A DNA stretch of 64,000 nucleotides from the NCBI RefSeq assembly GCF_900112695.1, contig NZ_FOMT01000001.1:1426001-1490000 (forward strand), in the 5' to 3' direction. Below, piece after piece: positions 7,126 to 15,635 of the stretch. Positions within the stretch are counted from its first letter, which is position 1, and every line of letters begins with the position of its first letter. The stretch comes from Paenibacillus catalpae. GTDB taxonomy: Bacteria; Bacillota; Bacilli; Paenibacillales; Paenibacillaceae. The notes under the pieces were generated by a model that was given only the letters and a program-made list of their open reading frames with translations, did not search any database and was not told the DNA's origin. The position numbers and the translations under genes were made by a program.

Positions 7126-8261
7126 GTTGGACTCCCTTGTGCGCCAACCCTAAGAATATGCAAATGAACCTCTACTACAATCTTTGCATGACGGAACGTT
7201 TGCTCCCAATTGCCCTTTAACTTTTGCCATTCGCTGGGATGCTGCCGATGGATAGCTTCTCCAAAGCCATAAATGTCCGTTCCATAGCTCAACTGAACCT
7301 TATGAATAGAATCCAGGACTTTTTTAGCCAACTGTTCATTTAACTCCGTTTGCACAATTTCCAGGGCTTTGGGATCCATCAAATCAAGCTTAGTCCTGTT
7401 CTCCTTTAAGGTCCCGGTACCCGTTAATTTTATATGTACAGTGACTTGCCCTCCTTCTATGTTTGTTTTCATTCGAGTATCCTGGTTCGACTCGAATACG
7501 GTCACATATCCTCCTCCTCCGGATATATATTCTGTGACAATGTTCTGATTCAGCCTGCCCAGAACTCTTAACGTCATCATGCTGTCTTTAGGCTCGAGGA
7601 TACCAGCCAGTCTGGTTTGTTTATTAAAGATAGCCAGACGATTAATTTCGAACACTTGCCCGGCTTTCTTATTCTCTATGTCAGCGGTATCGAGAACGGA
7701 TAGAACCGGACAAGTCGTCTCATTTTTCATCGCGACGATAAAGTCCCGAAAGCTCTTGTCCCCATTTTTACTGTATTTCTCAACATCAACTGCAGCGCTT
7801 GAGGATAGAGGCTCAAAAGGGCTCTTCATTTCTAATACTTTCTCCGGTTTCTCGCCAATCACGATGAACGCACTTGTGCGGAAGGAGGTCTCCAGGTTAC
7901 GGGTATACATATCCATCAAATCCCGTATCCCTGCTTCAGCCAAGTTTCGTCCGATAAATACGGCTCTGCGGTGCCCGATAAACAATCGGCGTGGAAGCTT
8001 GTCCTGAATAAGCTGACAGCTTGCAAGCAAGGTAGGAGCGCTGGCACTGAGCACGATACTGCCCTGCTCCTCACCCGATCCACCGGAGCCGCTGGAGAAG
8101 CCAATCTGAGAAGGGATCGCAATCTGAGCACTTACCTTCACTTCATCCTCTTTGGATCTGTCAATAAAGGTACCCATCCAGAAGGCATAATGATTAATTT
8201 CCGTTCTATCCCAGCAGCCGGTCAATAACAAGGCACATAGAGCCAAACATATGCTTATCAA
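7122..8261 (-). CDS. GerC-family spore germination lipoprotein
   Basis: Ger(x)C lipoprotein of about 379 residues. A short hydrophobic signal ends in the lipobox LLTGC followed by WDRTEI, the family's hallmark N-terminus of the mature protein. The C-terminal domain ending near IVVEVHLHIL is also typical. The start is uncertain: the TTG at 8261 gives a signal with no positive charge and has no binding site, whereas upstream codons in the same frame encode IPIRTRNR, which would supply the basic n-region, but only non-standard ATT or CTG codons are available there. It follows gerA with a 23-nt gap and is surely co-transcribed. Confidence 0.88.
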   Translation of the reverse strand: MISICLALCALLLTGCWDRTEINHYAFWMGTFIDRSKEDEVKVSAQIAIPSQIGFSSGSGGSGEEQGSIVLSASAPTLLASCQLIQDKLPRRLFIGHRRAVFIGRNLAEAGIRDLMDMYTRNLETSFRTSAFIVIGEKPEKVLEMKSPFEPLSSSAAVDVEKYSKNGDKSFRDFIVAMKNETTCPVLSVLDTADIENKKAGQVFEINRLAIFNKQTRLAGILEPKDSMMTLRVLGRLNQNIVTEYISGGGGYVTVFESNQDTRMKTNIEGGQVTVHIKLTGTGTLKENRTKLDLMDPKALEIVQTELNEQLAKKVLDSIHKVQLSYGTDIYGFGEAIHRQHPSEWQKLKGNWEQTFRHAKIVVEVHLHILRVGAQGSPT

Positions 8262-8284
8262 ACGATTTCTGGTTCGAATTGGAA

Positions 8285-9718
8285 TCAGCCTTTCTTGGGC
8301 GCGCGGTACAGGGTATCCTGAGCGCTGAATTTTTTACTGGAGGCCAGTGGAGCCAGATAAGACACCCCAAATGATTCCAGAATACAAAGATGAATCAGAA
8401 TCGCCGTGGTGCCGGCAGCTATTCCGTAAAAGCCCAGTGAACCGGCTAAAGCAAGAAGCATGAATCGAAGAAGCCGGAATGGCAAGCTCAAGTTATAGCG
8501 CGGTATAGCGAAAGAAGCGATTCCTGTGCTTGCGACAATGATGACGATCGGCGCGGAAATTAAGCCTGCTTGAACCGCCGATTCCCCAATGACTAAAGCA
8601 CCAACGATGCTTACGGCTGATCCGACAGCTCTTGGCAAGCGAAGCCCGGCTTCTCGAAGTCCCTCGAACATAATCTCCATAATAAAAGTCTCAATCACGG
8701 TCGGGAACGGTACGCCTTCTCGAGCTGCTGCAATGCTGATTAATAACGTGTTTGGAATCATCTGAGGATGATAGGTTGTTAAGGCGACATAGAAGGAAGG
8801 CAATAGCAAGGACAGCACAAATAGAACGATGCGGATGATTCTTACAGCGGATACGTATAGAAAGCGCTCATAATGATCATCAGCTGCCTGGAACCCGGAC
8901 CAAAACGTCATTGGCGCCAATAAAACGTTAGGCGATCCATCAACAAAAATACCGATCTTGCCTTCAATCAGGCTGGCTGCCACCGTATCGGGCCTCTCTG
9001 TATTCTGAATTTGAGGAAACAGAGAAAACGAAGATCCTTCAATGCTCTCTTCTATATAATTGGCGTCCAGAATGGCCTTGGAGCGGATGCTTGTTAATTT
9101 ATTTTTGACGTTTGCAAGTAACTCGTCACTGACTTCATTCGATAAATAAGCAATCATTACGCGAGTACGGGTCAATTCTCCAATCTGCAATTCTTCCATC
9201 TTTAGATCAGGTGTATTAATCTTTCTCCGCAGCATGCTTAGATTCGTTTGCAAAACTTCGGTAAAAGCTTCTCTGGGTCCCCGAATGGAGGATTCGAGCT
9301 GGGGCTCATTGACCGATCTGTGTTCAAAAGAGATCACTTGAATCATAACGGCACTGGTAAGTCCTTCGGCAAAAACAGCGGTTTGCCCATACAAGATCCG
9401 TTTCACAATCTCATGTAAATCCGTGACTTCGTCTTCCGTTCCATACTCGCCTTCTAACCTTTCCCTTATATGTTGACTATCGGAGTCATCCGAACGGGTT
9501 AAAAGTTTGATCACTCTCCTGTCCAGCTCTTTTGTATCTGTGAGGCCGTCCACATAGACGATCAGAATCGTGCCAAAGCGGCTGGTAAAAGATCGGAAGA
9601 CGATATCCGCACAATTCTCGAAAATCCGCTTCAGATGCGCTTCATTTTCTTTCACATTCTGGCTGACTATAGTTAGATCATGCTTATCGCCCGCGTTTAT
9701 GGTTTGTATTTCGTTCAT
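8285..9718 (-). CDS. GerA-family spore germination protein
   Basis: GerA-type germinant receptor A subunit, 477 residues: an N-terminal soluble region (about 1-270) and a C-terminal membrane part with about five helices, the family layout. The conserved FVDGSPNVLLAPMTFW and the YHPQMIPNTLLISIAAAREGVPFP stretch (quoted in parts: YHPQMIP, AREGVPFP) are typical. It forms an operon with gerC downstream. A SigG/SigF-like promoter lies about 40 nt upstream, consistent with forespore expression. The matching permease is probably the convergent gene at 6034. Confidence 0.93.
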   Translation of the reverse strand: MNEIQTINAGDKHDLTIVSQNVKENEAHLKRIFENCADIVFRSFTSRFGTILIVYVDGLTDTKELDRRVIKLLTRSDDSDSQHIRERLEGEYGTEDEVTDLHEIVKRILYGQTAVFAEGLTSAVMIQVISFEHRSVNEPQLESSIRGPREAFTEVLQTNLSMLRRKINTPDLKMEELQIGELTRTRVMIAYLSNEVSDELLANVKNKLTSIRSKAILDANYIEESIEGSSFSLFPQIQNTERPDTVAASLIEGKIGIFVDGSPNVLLAPMTFWSGFQAADDHYERFLYVSAVRIIRIVLFVLSLLLPSFYVALTTYHPQMIPNTLLISIAAAREGVPFPTVIETFIMEIMFEGLREAGLRLPRAVGSAVSIVGALVIGESAVQAGLISAPIVIIVASTGIASFAIPRYNLSLPFRLLRFMLLALAGSLGFYGIAAGTTAILIHLCILESFGVSYLAPLASSKKFSAQDTLYRAPKKG

Positions 9719-9758
9719 TTGAGGTTTATCTTCCCCTGGTTTTGTCAGAATTTGTACA

Positions 9759-9788
9759 TAGTATCCAGAGGTAAGCGCTGATTTATAC
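9759..9788 (-). promoter_or_regulatory. SigG/SigF-like forespore promoter of gerA-gerC
   Basis: Minus strand GTATA (9784-9788), exactly 18 bp, then GATACTA (9759-9765). The known SigG consensus is gHATR, 17-18 bp, CATnHTA; only the first base of the -10 differs. Position and gene function agree. The sigma assignment is inferred. Confidence 0.6.
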
Positions 9789-9830
9789 TCGGGAATCCTC
9801 CCGGACCGGTTGAAGTGTTGAAGTTAAAAA

Positions 9831-9860
9831 AAAACCAAGGAGAATGTTCTCCTTGGGTTT
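9831..9860 (-). terminator. intrinsic terminator after monooxygenase gene
   Basis: Perfect 10-bp stem CCAAGGAGAA/TTCTCCTTGG with a minus-strand run of nine T. It ends the SDR/monooxygenase unit before the gerA promoter. Confidence 0.9.
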
Positions 9861-9879
9861 TCCACTTCATTATCAGCGT

Positions 9880-10209
9880 TTATTCTTTGACAGGTTCAAA
9901 GGTTTTGACGACTTTATACATTCCGGGTTCGAATGTCGCAATCGTTAAAGCTTCTTGAAAATATGGAAGCGGCTTGGGATCATCCCGCATTGCCTGGTAA
10001 TCTTCAAGACTCCTCCACTGTGCATACATGGTGACTTTAGTGCCATCTGTGCTGCGATGAAGACTGGAAGAGATAAATCCGGTAGCATACCGAACCGAAA
10101 CATTCGTTGCGCTGGTCAAGAGCTCGACCAAACGTTCCTGGTTCTCGGGTTTAACGGTAAACACATTGATAAAGGTTAGAACAGAAGAATCTGCAGATAT
10201 CTGCGTCAT
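9880..10209 (-). CDS. antibiotic biosynthesis monooxygenase (ABM) domain protein
   Basis: Small cytosolic protein of 109 residues with the dimeric alpha/beta ABM fold: a first strand with FINVFTVKPENQERLVELL (about 13-31), then the central SSSLHRSTDG and QWRSLEDYQAM segments. Members oxidise quinone-like or polyketide compounds without cofactor, or act as heme or small-molecule binding proteins; the substrate is unknown here. AAAGGAG lies 8 nt upstream of the ATG. It lies 67 nt downstream of the SDR gene on the same strand and probably shares its TetR-controlled promoter, suggesting a detoxification pair. Confidence 0.85.
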   Translation of the reverse strand: MTQISADSSVLTFINVFTVKPENQERLVELLTSATNVSVRYATGFISSSLHRSTDGTKVTMYAQWRSLEDYQAMRDDPKPLPYFQEALTIATFEPGMYKVVKTFEPVKE

Positions 10210-10276
10210 AGAATAAACTCCTTTTTAAGTTAATATGGTAAGCCCCCACTAATCTCATCCAACGCAACTTCGAGCA

Positions 10277-11158
10277 TTACTGTTCTTCAAATTCGTCAAA
10301 CATGCGTGTTACAGACGGGTCCAGCTCCCTCGCTTCGAAGTCAGTTGAGATGCTGAGCTTCTCCCAACGTTTTGTCTCGGCTAATTTACCGGTGTCTACA
10401 GCATTCGCAATCGCAACGGCATCGCTGCCAAGCAGCAGACGAAGCGGCGGGTTTTCTTCATTGACAAGGTCAAGAATGGCTTGTGCGGCTTTATCAGGAT
10501 CTCCATTTTCCTTGCCGCTTACGTCTCGCAGATGGTTTAGTAAGCCGCCAACGGTATTTTTGTACTCTTCGCGCGGCTCGATATGCCGCATCGACGAGCC
10601 TGCCCAGTCCGTACGGAATCCGCCCGGTTCAATCAATGTAACCTTAATGCCAAGCGGGGATACTTCTTTGGATAACACTTCGGAGAAGCCTTCCACTGCC
10701 CATTTCGACATTTGATAAGGGCCAAGGCCAGGTGCACCCGTACGTCCTCCGATGGAAGAGAATTGAATGATATGACCATGACCCTGCTCTCGGAGCAACG
10801 GAAGTGCGGCTTTCGTTACGTTAACGACACCCCAAAGGTTTGTTTCCACCTGAGCCCGGAAATCGTTCAATGGCGTTTCTTCAATGGAAGATACGTTGCC
10901 GTAGCCGGCATTATTAACAAGTACATCCAGCCGTCCGAATGTGTCGAATGCGGCTTTAACAGCTGCCTCAGCCTGTTCATAGCTGTTCACATCAAGCTGG
11001 ACAAGATGTACCTGACTTCCATAGTGTTCCGCAAGATCGGCAATCTGTTCCGGTTTGCGGGCCGTTGCAACCAATTGATCTCCATTAGCCAATACCGCTT
11101 CAGCAAGACTGCGGCCAAACCCCCGGGAACTTCCTGTAATTAACCATACGTTAGACAT
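10277..11158 (-). CDS. short-chain dehydrogenase/reductase (SDR)
   Basis: Classical SDR of 293 residues using NAD(P)H to reduce or oxidise a carbonyl/alcohol. Motifs in order: TGSSRGFG cofactor loop (8-15), NNAG (82-85), catalytic Ser134/135, and YQMSK with Tyr148 and Lys152. Arg36 after the second strand suggests NADPH preference. AAGGAGG lies 7 nt upstream of the ATG. Its promoter is flanked by two copies of a 15-bp operator, and a TetR gene lies just upstream on the same strand, so induction by a toxic small molecule is likely. The exact substrate is not predictable. Confidence 0.93.
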   Translation of the reverse strand: MSNVWLITGSSRGFGRSLAEAVLANGDQLVATARKPEQIADLAEHYGSQVHLVQLDVNSYEQAEAAVKAAFDTFGRLDVLVNNAGYGNVSSIEETPLNDFRAQVETNLWGVVNVTKAALPLLREQGHGHIIQFSSIGGRTGAPGLGPYQMSKWAVEGFSEVLSKEVSPLGIKVTLIEPGGFRTDWAGSSMRHIEPREEYKNTVGGLLNHLRDVSGKENGDPDKAAQAILDLVNEENPPLRLLLGSDAVAIANAVDTGKLAETKRWEKLSISTDFEARELDPSVTRMFDEFEEQ

Positions 11159-11188
11159 ATAAGTGCCTCCTTGAGGAATTTATGATTT

Positions 11189-11263
11189 GGAATGTTTGTT
11201 CCATGGGCCAAGTATAGTCCTCCTCTATCCTTTAAGTCAACAATTTTCGGAATGTTTGTTCCA
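11189..11263 (-). promoter_or_regulatory. SDR promoter flanked by two identical operators
   Basis: Minus-strand TTGACT (11235-11240), 18-bp spacer, TATACT (11211-11216). The 15-mer GGAATGTTTGTTCCA occurs at 11189-11203, just past the transcription start, and again at 11249-11263, just upstream of the -35, exactly 60 bp apart. GGAA/TTCC half-sites make it a plausible TetR operator for the neighbouring regulator. Confidence 0.75.
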
Positions 11264-11395
11264 ATTTAAAAATTATTCAAGGATCTGTTCGAGTTATTAA
11301 TGATGGATTTTCGATTAATTTCTGAAGAAAATTTTCTTTTAACAGAACATCTTGCAGTATTTATAGAATATTTATTCCGATTCCAACAAACAAAA

Positions 11396-11434
11396 AAACA
11401 GCCCATTTAAGACAAACTGTCCAATAGGCTGTTT
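11396..11434 (-). terminator. intrinsic terminator of tetR
   Basis: Arms AAACAGCC and GGCTGTTT with a minus-strand TTTTTTTG run, directly after the TetR stop. Confidence 0.8.
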
Positions 11435-11998
11435 CTACACTAATATGGCTTTCCAGGAGGCTTCCAGAATTTGTTGAATCTGCGTTTCGTTCAAAGGGTA
11501 CTTCTGAATGTAATATCCTTTCAGGATGGAAGAGATTATGCCGTGAATAAGCTGATGACACAGATGCGAATCCATCTCTTTAATGATCCCCTGCTTCTGG
11601 CCTTCCATAATTAAGGATTGAATGACTTCCCCGGAATTGTGAGTATCACTCATGTTACGGAGCTCAGGAGATATATACGGCGAGAAAGAAAAACTGTCGA
11701 TAAACAAGAATTCCTTCGGGAATTGAAGGCCGAATTTCAGTCTATTCAACTGAAGGCATTTGAAACGTTCATACAGGCCGGCTTCGGGGTCATAATTTTG
11801 CAGCAGATGTTCCCCCATCAGAATCCGCGCTTCTTTATACACAGCATTTACGAGCTCTTCTTTATTTGCAAAATAGTTGTATATGGTGCCTGATCCGACG
11901 TTTGCACGCTTGAATAGCTTAGCGAAGGTTACCGACTGCAGCCCTTCTTCATGAATCAATTCGAGCGTCGCAGCCATAATGTCCTGCTTCTTACTCAT
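11435..11998 (-). CDS. TetR/AcrR-family transcriptional regulator
   Basis: TetR-family repressor of 187 residues. The N-terminal helix-turn-helix is clear: KQDIMAATLELIHEEGL, then TFAKLFKRANVGSGTIYNYF (about 23-42; Gly-Ser-Gly-Thr-Ile-Tyr-Asn-Tyr-Phe recognition helix), followed by NKEELVNAV. The C-terminal ligand-binding domain is all helical. AGAGGTGG precedes the ATG. It has its own terminator, and the identical operators at the next promoter downstream make the SDR/ABM unit its probable target; autoregulation is not obvious. Confidence 0.92.
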   Translation of the reverse strand: MSKKQDIMAATLELIHEEGLQSVTFAKLFKRANVGSGTIYNYFANKEELVNAVYKEARILMGEHLLQNYDPEAGLYERFKCLQLNRLKFGLQFPKEFLFIDSFSFSPYISPELRNMSDTHNSGEVIQSLIMEGQKQGIIKEMDSHLCHQLIHGIISSILKGYYIQKYPLNETQIQQILEASWKAILV

Positions 11999-12130
11999 TC
12001 ATTCCACCTCTTGACTATAACATTAGTACTTGCCCGTGGAGGATGTCAAGTATCCGGCTAGGTTAAGATTAACAATGATAATTTAGGACATAATATAGTT
12101 GAATTTATACCTGCGAGGAGAATGGCAATT

Positions 12131-13450
12131 ATGGCAGCAATGGATGAAGTTAGAACACACTTTTCTTCCTACCCGGATTATGTCAATCAGCAAGTACAGA
12201 TCGCTACCGAGACTTTTACCATTACCGGTTTAAAGTCTTTGATTAATTTCCCGCAAACGATCTATATGGTCAGAGATTCGTTGCTTACTGCGTCCATAAA
12301 CAAACTTGAGCTTGTTGAAGTTTTTGCAGGGCTTGGCCAAACCGTACCCGCTGAAACAACTGGCCTAATCTCTGAAATTCTGGATGGCATGCTTATCGCC
12401 ATGCATAACGCATCAGGCATATGTGTAAGTATTTACCCTGTCCCTCAACCGAATAGCCGCCCAATTTCTATGCCCATTATGGAAAATAATGTGGGCGGAG
12501 GTAATAGTGCATTTAATGAAAACCTGGAGGCCAATATAATACTCCTGCGTTCTCATTTAAATACTTCTGACCTCCAAATGAAGAATTATGTTATGGGTAA
12601 TCTGGTTAAATCAAACGTGGTTGTATGTTATATGGAATCCCTTATTGATAAACAAATGCTCGGTAATCTGACACATAAACTCGAATCTAAACAGTCGACA
12701 GATATTTCAAACATAAAGGAGCTTTCGTCCGTCTTAGAGTTCTCGAATTTTTCGCTGGTTACCCATTACATGACCTACGAGCTGCCTCAAAATGCAGCCA
12801 AAGCTTTAAAAGACGGCAAAGCAGTTTTATTTCAGGAAAGGCTTCCGTTTGCCATTGTATTACCAAGCCTGATATCGGATCTATTCGTAACGGAAGATGA
12901 TACCAACCATCCGCCGATCTATACCTGGCTGCTCCGATCCTTGCGCTTAATCGGACTGTTAACGACGTTAATCGTACCAGGGTTATACGTAGCGCTTGTC
13001 TCGGTCAACCCCGATGTATTACGGTTTGAGCTGGCTCATTCCATTGCGAGAAGCCGCCTAGATGTTCCCTATCCGGCCATCGTTGAAGCCCTTCTTCTCT
13101 TAATCATAATGGAATTGATCATGGAGGCTATTATCAGACTCCCTTCCAGCATCGGACCAACGGTTACGATGGTTGGAGGCATCGTACTCGGACAGGCTGT
13201 AGTAGATGCCAAGCTGGTAAGCAATCTGCTTATCATCATAGTTGCCGCTGCAACCATAGCAAATGCCGCTGTGGTAGGCTTTCGGAATTCCTATGCACTC
13301 CGTTTACTTAAATATCTGTTGCTCTTCCTAGCTGCTTTCCTCGGGGTGCTTGGCCTGTTGACAGGGCTTGTTATTATATGTGCTTATGTGGCTGGCATTC
13401 GCACACTAGGCGTTCCATATTTGCAATTAATAAAGCCAAAAGGGGAATGA
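12131..13450 (+). CDS. GerA-family spore germination protein
   Basis: Second GerA-type receptor subunit, about 439 residues, somewhat shorter than the copy at 8285 because the N-terminal soluble domain is reduced. The membrane half with five helices and the typical PSLISDLF, LYVALVSVNP and SRLDVPYPAIVEA segments is complete. I prefer the ATG at 12131, 10 nt after GAGGAG; the ATG at 12122 is too close to it. It is the first gene of a gerA-gerB-gerC operon (1-nt gap to gerB). A CATAATA lies upstream as a possible forespore -10, but no matching -35 was found. Confidence 0.92.
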   Translation: MAAMDEVRTHFSSYPDYVNQQVQIATETFTITGLKSLINFPQTIYMVRDSLLTASINKLELVEVFAGLGQTVPAETTGLISEILDGMLIAMHNASGICVSIYPVPQPNSRPISMPIMENNVGGGNSAFNENLEANIILLRSHLNTSDLQMKNYVMGNLVKSNVVVCYMESLIDKQMLGNLTHKLESKQSTDISNIKELSSVLEFSNFSLVTHYMTYELPQNAAKALKDGKAVLFQERLPFAIVLPSLISDLFVTEDDTNHPPIYTWLLRSLRLIGLLTTLIVPGLYVALVSVNPDVLRFELAHSIARSRLDVPYPAIVEALLLLIIMELIMEAIIRLPSSIGPTVTMVGGIVLGQAVVDAKLVSNLLIIIVAAATIANAAVVGFRNSYALRLLKYLLLFLAAFLGVLGLLTGLVIICAYVAGIRTLGVPYLQLIKPKGE

Positions 13451-13451
13451 A

Positions 13452-14546
13452 ATGTCAAAAAACCTGGAAGTTTCCGCTACCTATGTCATGACCCATCTGG
13501 GTTTAATCTTTTTCTTGTATCCGTTAGATATAATCGAGAGTACGAACGAATCCCATTGGATTCCTGTGATCGCTGGTTTTTTGTTTCACCTGCTGATCAT
13601 TTCCATGTATCTCAAAGGATTAAGTTATTTTAAAGGCCAGAATATCGTGGATATTCTCTTGAAGAAAAATAAGGTACTTGCTTGGGTCGTCCTATTTCCA
13701 GCGCTTCTTTATTTGGCTTGGATTATCGTACTCGCGGTTCGGGCATTCGCAGAGGTTCTTTCGATCGTTTTTCTGTCGAATACTCCTCTATGGGTTCTTA
13801 TGCTGCTCCTGCTTATTGTCCCTGGCTTTATGACTTTTCACGGAAAAATTGGAGGCTTGCTCCGATTATCGGTATTGTTAAGCTTCTTATTTATCATCCC
13901 GGTCGTTTTTGTCATGGTTACTTCCTTCCAGAACATTGACTGGCATTATTTATTCCCGCTTTGGCCGGGCCATGGTGCTTTTACCTTTCTAACCCTTCCT
14001 CCTTTCTATAAGAGCTTGTTTGCCTATACAGGAGGTTTTTTGTTGCTGGGATTCCTTCCATCCTATGCGAATTTCAAGCCAAAAGCTATATTTTTGGGGT
14101 GTCTCGTGCTGCTTCCCACCTATCTGATTTCCGTATATATCCCGGTTCTGACACTAGGGGAAGAAACCGCGCGGCGGCTCCAATTCCCTTATCTCTTAGT
14201 CGTGGATACGATCGAAATCAATTGGCTGATGTTTGACCGGATCAATATATTCTTATTGCTCAGCCTGGTTGCTTTTACGATGTTTTTCATCGCGGTTACC
14301 CTATGGCAGATTCTTATTATTATTCGACTTGGTGTGATAGACATCAGCCCTAACTTCCTGATCCCGATTATCCTTCTTTGCACCTTCATCGCGTGCCTGT
14401 TTATCCCAGACTGGAAGACTGCTGACCTCCTCTTCCAATGGAATATACCTCTGCGAATGTATGTTTCGATTGTAACGCCTATCTTCGTATTGACTATGGG
14501 GTGGTTACATGCAAGAAAAACAAAGTTAGGGTTGAATAACTCATGA
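13452..14546 (+). CDS. GerB-family spore germination permease
   Basis: Germinant-binding permease subunit of 364 residues with about 10 membrane helices (GerAB/APC-like). GGGGA lies 4 nt upstream of the ATG, one base after the gerA stop. The stop overlaps the gerC start by 4 nt (ATGA), so the three subunits are translationally coupled, as in known Bacillus germinant receptor operons. Confidence 0.92.
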   Translation: MSKNLEVSATYVMTHLGLIFFLYPLDIIESTNESHWIPVIAGFLFHLLIISMYLKGLSYFKGQNIVDILLKKNKVLAWVVLFPALLYLAWIIVLAVRAFAEVLSIVFLSNTPLWVLMLLLLIVPGFMTFHGKIGGLLRLSVLLSFLFIIPVVFVMVTSFQNIDWHYLFPLWPGHGAFTFLTLPPFYKSLFAYTGGFLLLGFLPSYANFKPKAIFLGCLVLLPTYLISVYIPVLTLGEETARRLQFPYLLVVDTIEINWLMFDRINIFLLLSLVAFTMFFIAVTLWQILIIIRLGVIDISPNFLIPIILLCTFIACLFIPDWKTADLLFQWNIPLRMYVSIVTPIFVLTMGWLHARKTKLGLNNS

Positions 14547-15601
14547 TCCTGCGCATATTAACTGCAGTTCTAATGATGACCTTGCTTAGCGGCTGCTGGG
14601 ATAACAAAGACATAAATCATCGGGCGCTGCCAATCGCAATGGGGATCTCCTATCAGGAGGGCAATTATGAAGTATTCCTGGATATTCCAAAGGTAACGGA
14701 GAAAAACGAAGGCATTCAGGTAATCAGCGCCAAAGGGGATACGATTAGTTCGGCCATCGATCATATTAGCATGAATTTGGAAGATCAGGTCGATCTGCTG
14801 CATTTGAAGGTTATTATCGTGGATAAAGCCTTTGCAACGCGTGGACTCGATGAAATTACAGCTAGCATCATCCGATCCCGTCAAGTCTCGCCGAAAACGA
14901 TGTTTGTCATTTGCGATGAACCGCTAAACCGATTTTTCGAGCGAATTAACAATCCGTCTAACGGCGATGGCAATGAGATCTATGATTTCTTCCAGAAGAA
15001 TGCCGGATGGAATCCGGAGATCGCCTACACGCCTGTATGGAAATTGTTCAGAGGCATACATTCCTATACCAATGATGTAGTCCTCCCCATTATTCAATCC
15101 GGTCATTCAACAGCTATCCAAAGCGTCGGGGCCGGCATCCTGAAGAACGGTAAAATGGTAGAACGCTTAACGAATGAACAAACCTTGCTGTACAACGTAT
15201 TTGACGGGAACAGCATGCAAGGAAAAATAGAAGTAATGGGAAAAGCTACCGTGCAAATTGTGAACAGCCGTATCCGTAATCAAAGTAGATTTGTCAGTCA
15301 GAAGCCTGAATTAAATAGTAAGCTTTATTTGAAAGTCATTGTGATGGACGCAATTGGAAATCCGTCAATGGAAGAAATTAAGACCGAGCTGCAAGGCCTC
15401 CTTCAGCGTGTGTTGAACGAGATTTTCAATAAAATACAACGGGTTCAAGCAGATATCTTCGGTATAGGACAGCATTTCCGTGATAATCTTTCCCGAGACG
15501 AGCTGGCACAATGGCGAACCGAATATCTGCCTCAAGTGAAAATAAAACTGGAGGTTCATACCATAATTCGAAATACGGGAAATTTAAAGCTTCCTGAATA
15601 G
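14543..15601 (+). CDS. GerC-family spore germination lipoprotein
   Basis: Ger(x)C lipoprotein of 352 residues. The signal peptide ends in lipobox LLSGC (about residues 15-19), then WDNKDINHRALP, the family N-terminal pattern. The C-terminal half with VQADIFGIGQHFRD is characteristic. Third gene of the operon; after lipidation it would anchor to the outer face of the spore inner membrane and complete the receptor. Confidence 0.93.
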   Translation: MILRILTAVLMMTLLSGCWDNKDINHRALPIAMGISYQEGNYEVFLDIPKVTEKNEGIQVISAKGDTISSAIDHISMNLEDQVDLLHLKVIIVDKAFATRGLDEITASIIRSRQVSPKTMFVICDEPLNRFFERINNPSNGDGNEIYDFFQKNAGWNPEIAYTPVWKLFRGIHSYTNDVVLPIIQSGHSTAIQSVGAGILKNGKMVERLTNEQTLLYNVFDGNSMQGKIEVMGKATVQIVNSRIRNQSRFVSQKPELNSKLYLKVIVMDAIGNPSMEEIKTELQGLLQRVLNEIFNKIQRVQADIFGIGQHFRDNLSRDELAQWRTEYLPQVKIKLEVHTIIRNTGNLKLPE

Positions 15602-15627
15602 CCGTGCAAGTATTATACTTGCGCGGC
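15601..15627. terminator. hairpin between convergent gerC and PLC-like gene
   Basis: Arms GCCG-N-GCAAGTAT and ATACTTGC-N-CGGC with a one-base loop region. No strong T-run follows in either direction, so this may be an inefficient bidirectional terminator. Confidence 0.5.
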
Positions 15628-15635
15628 TGTCCACT

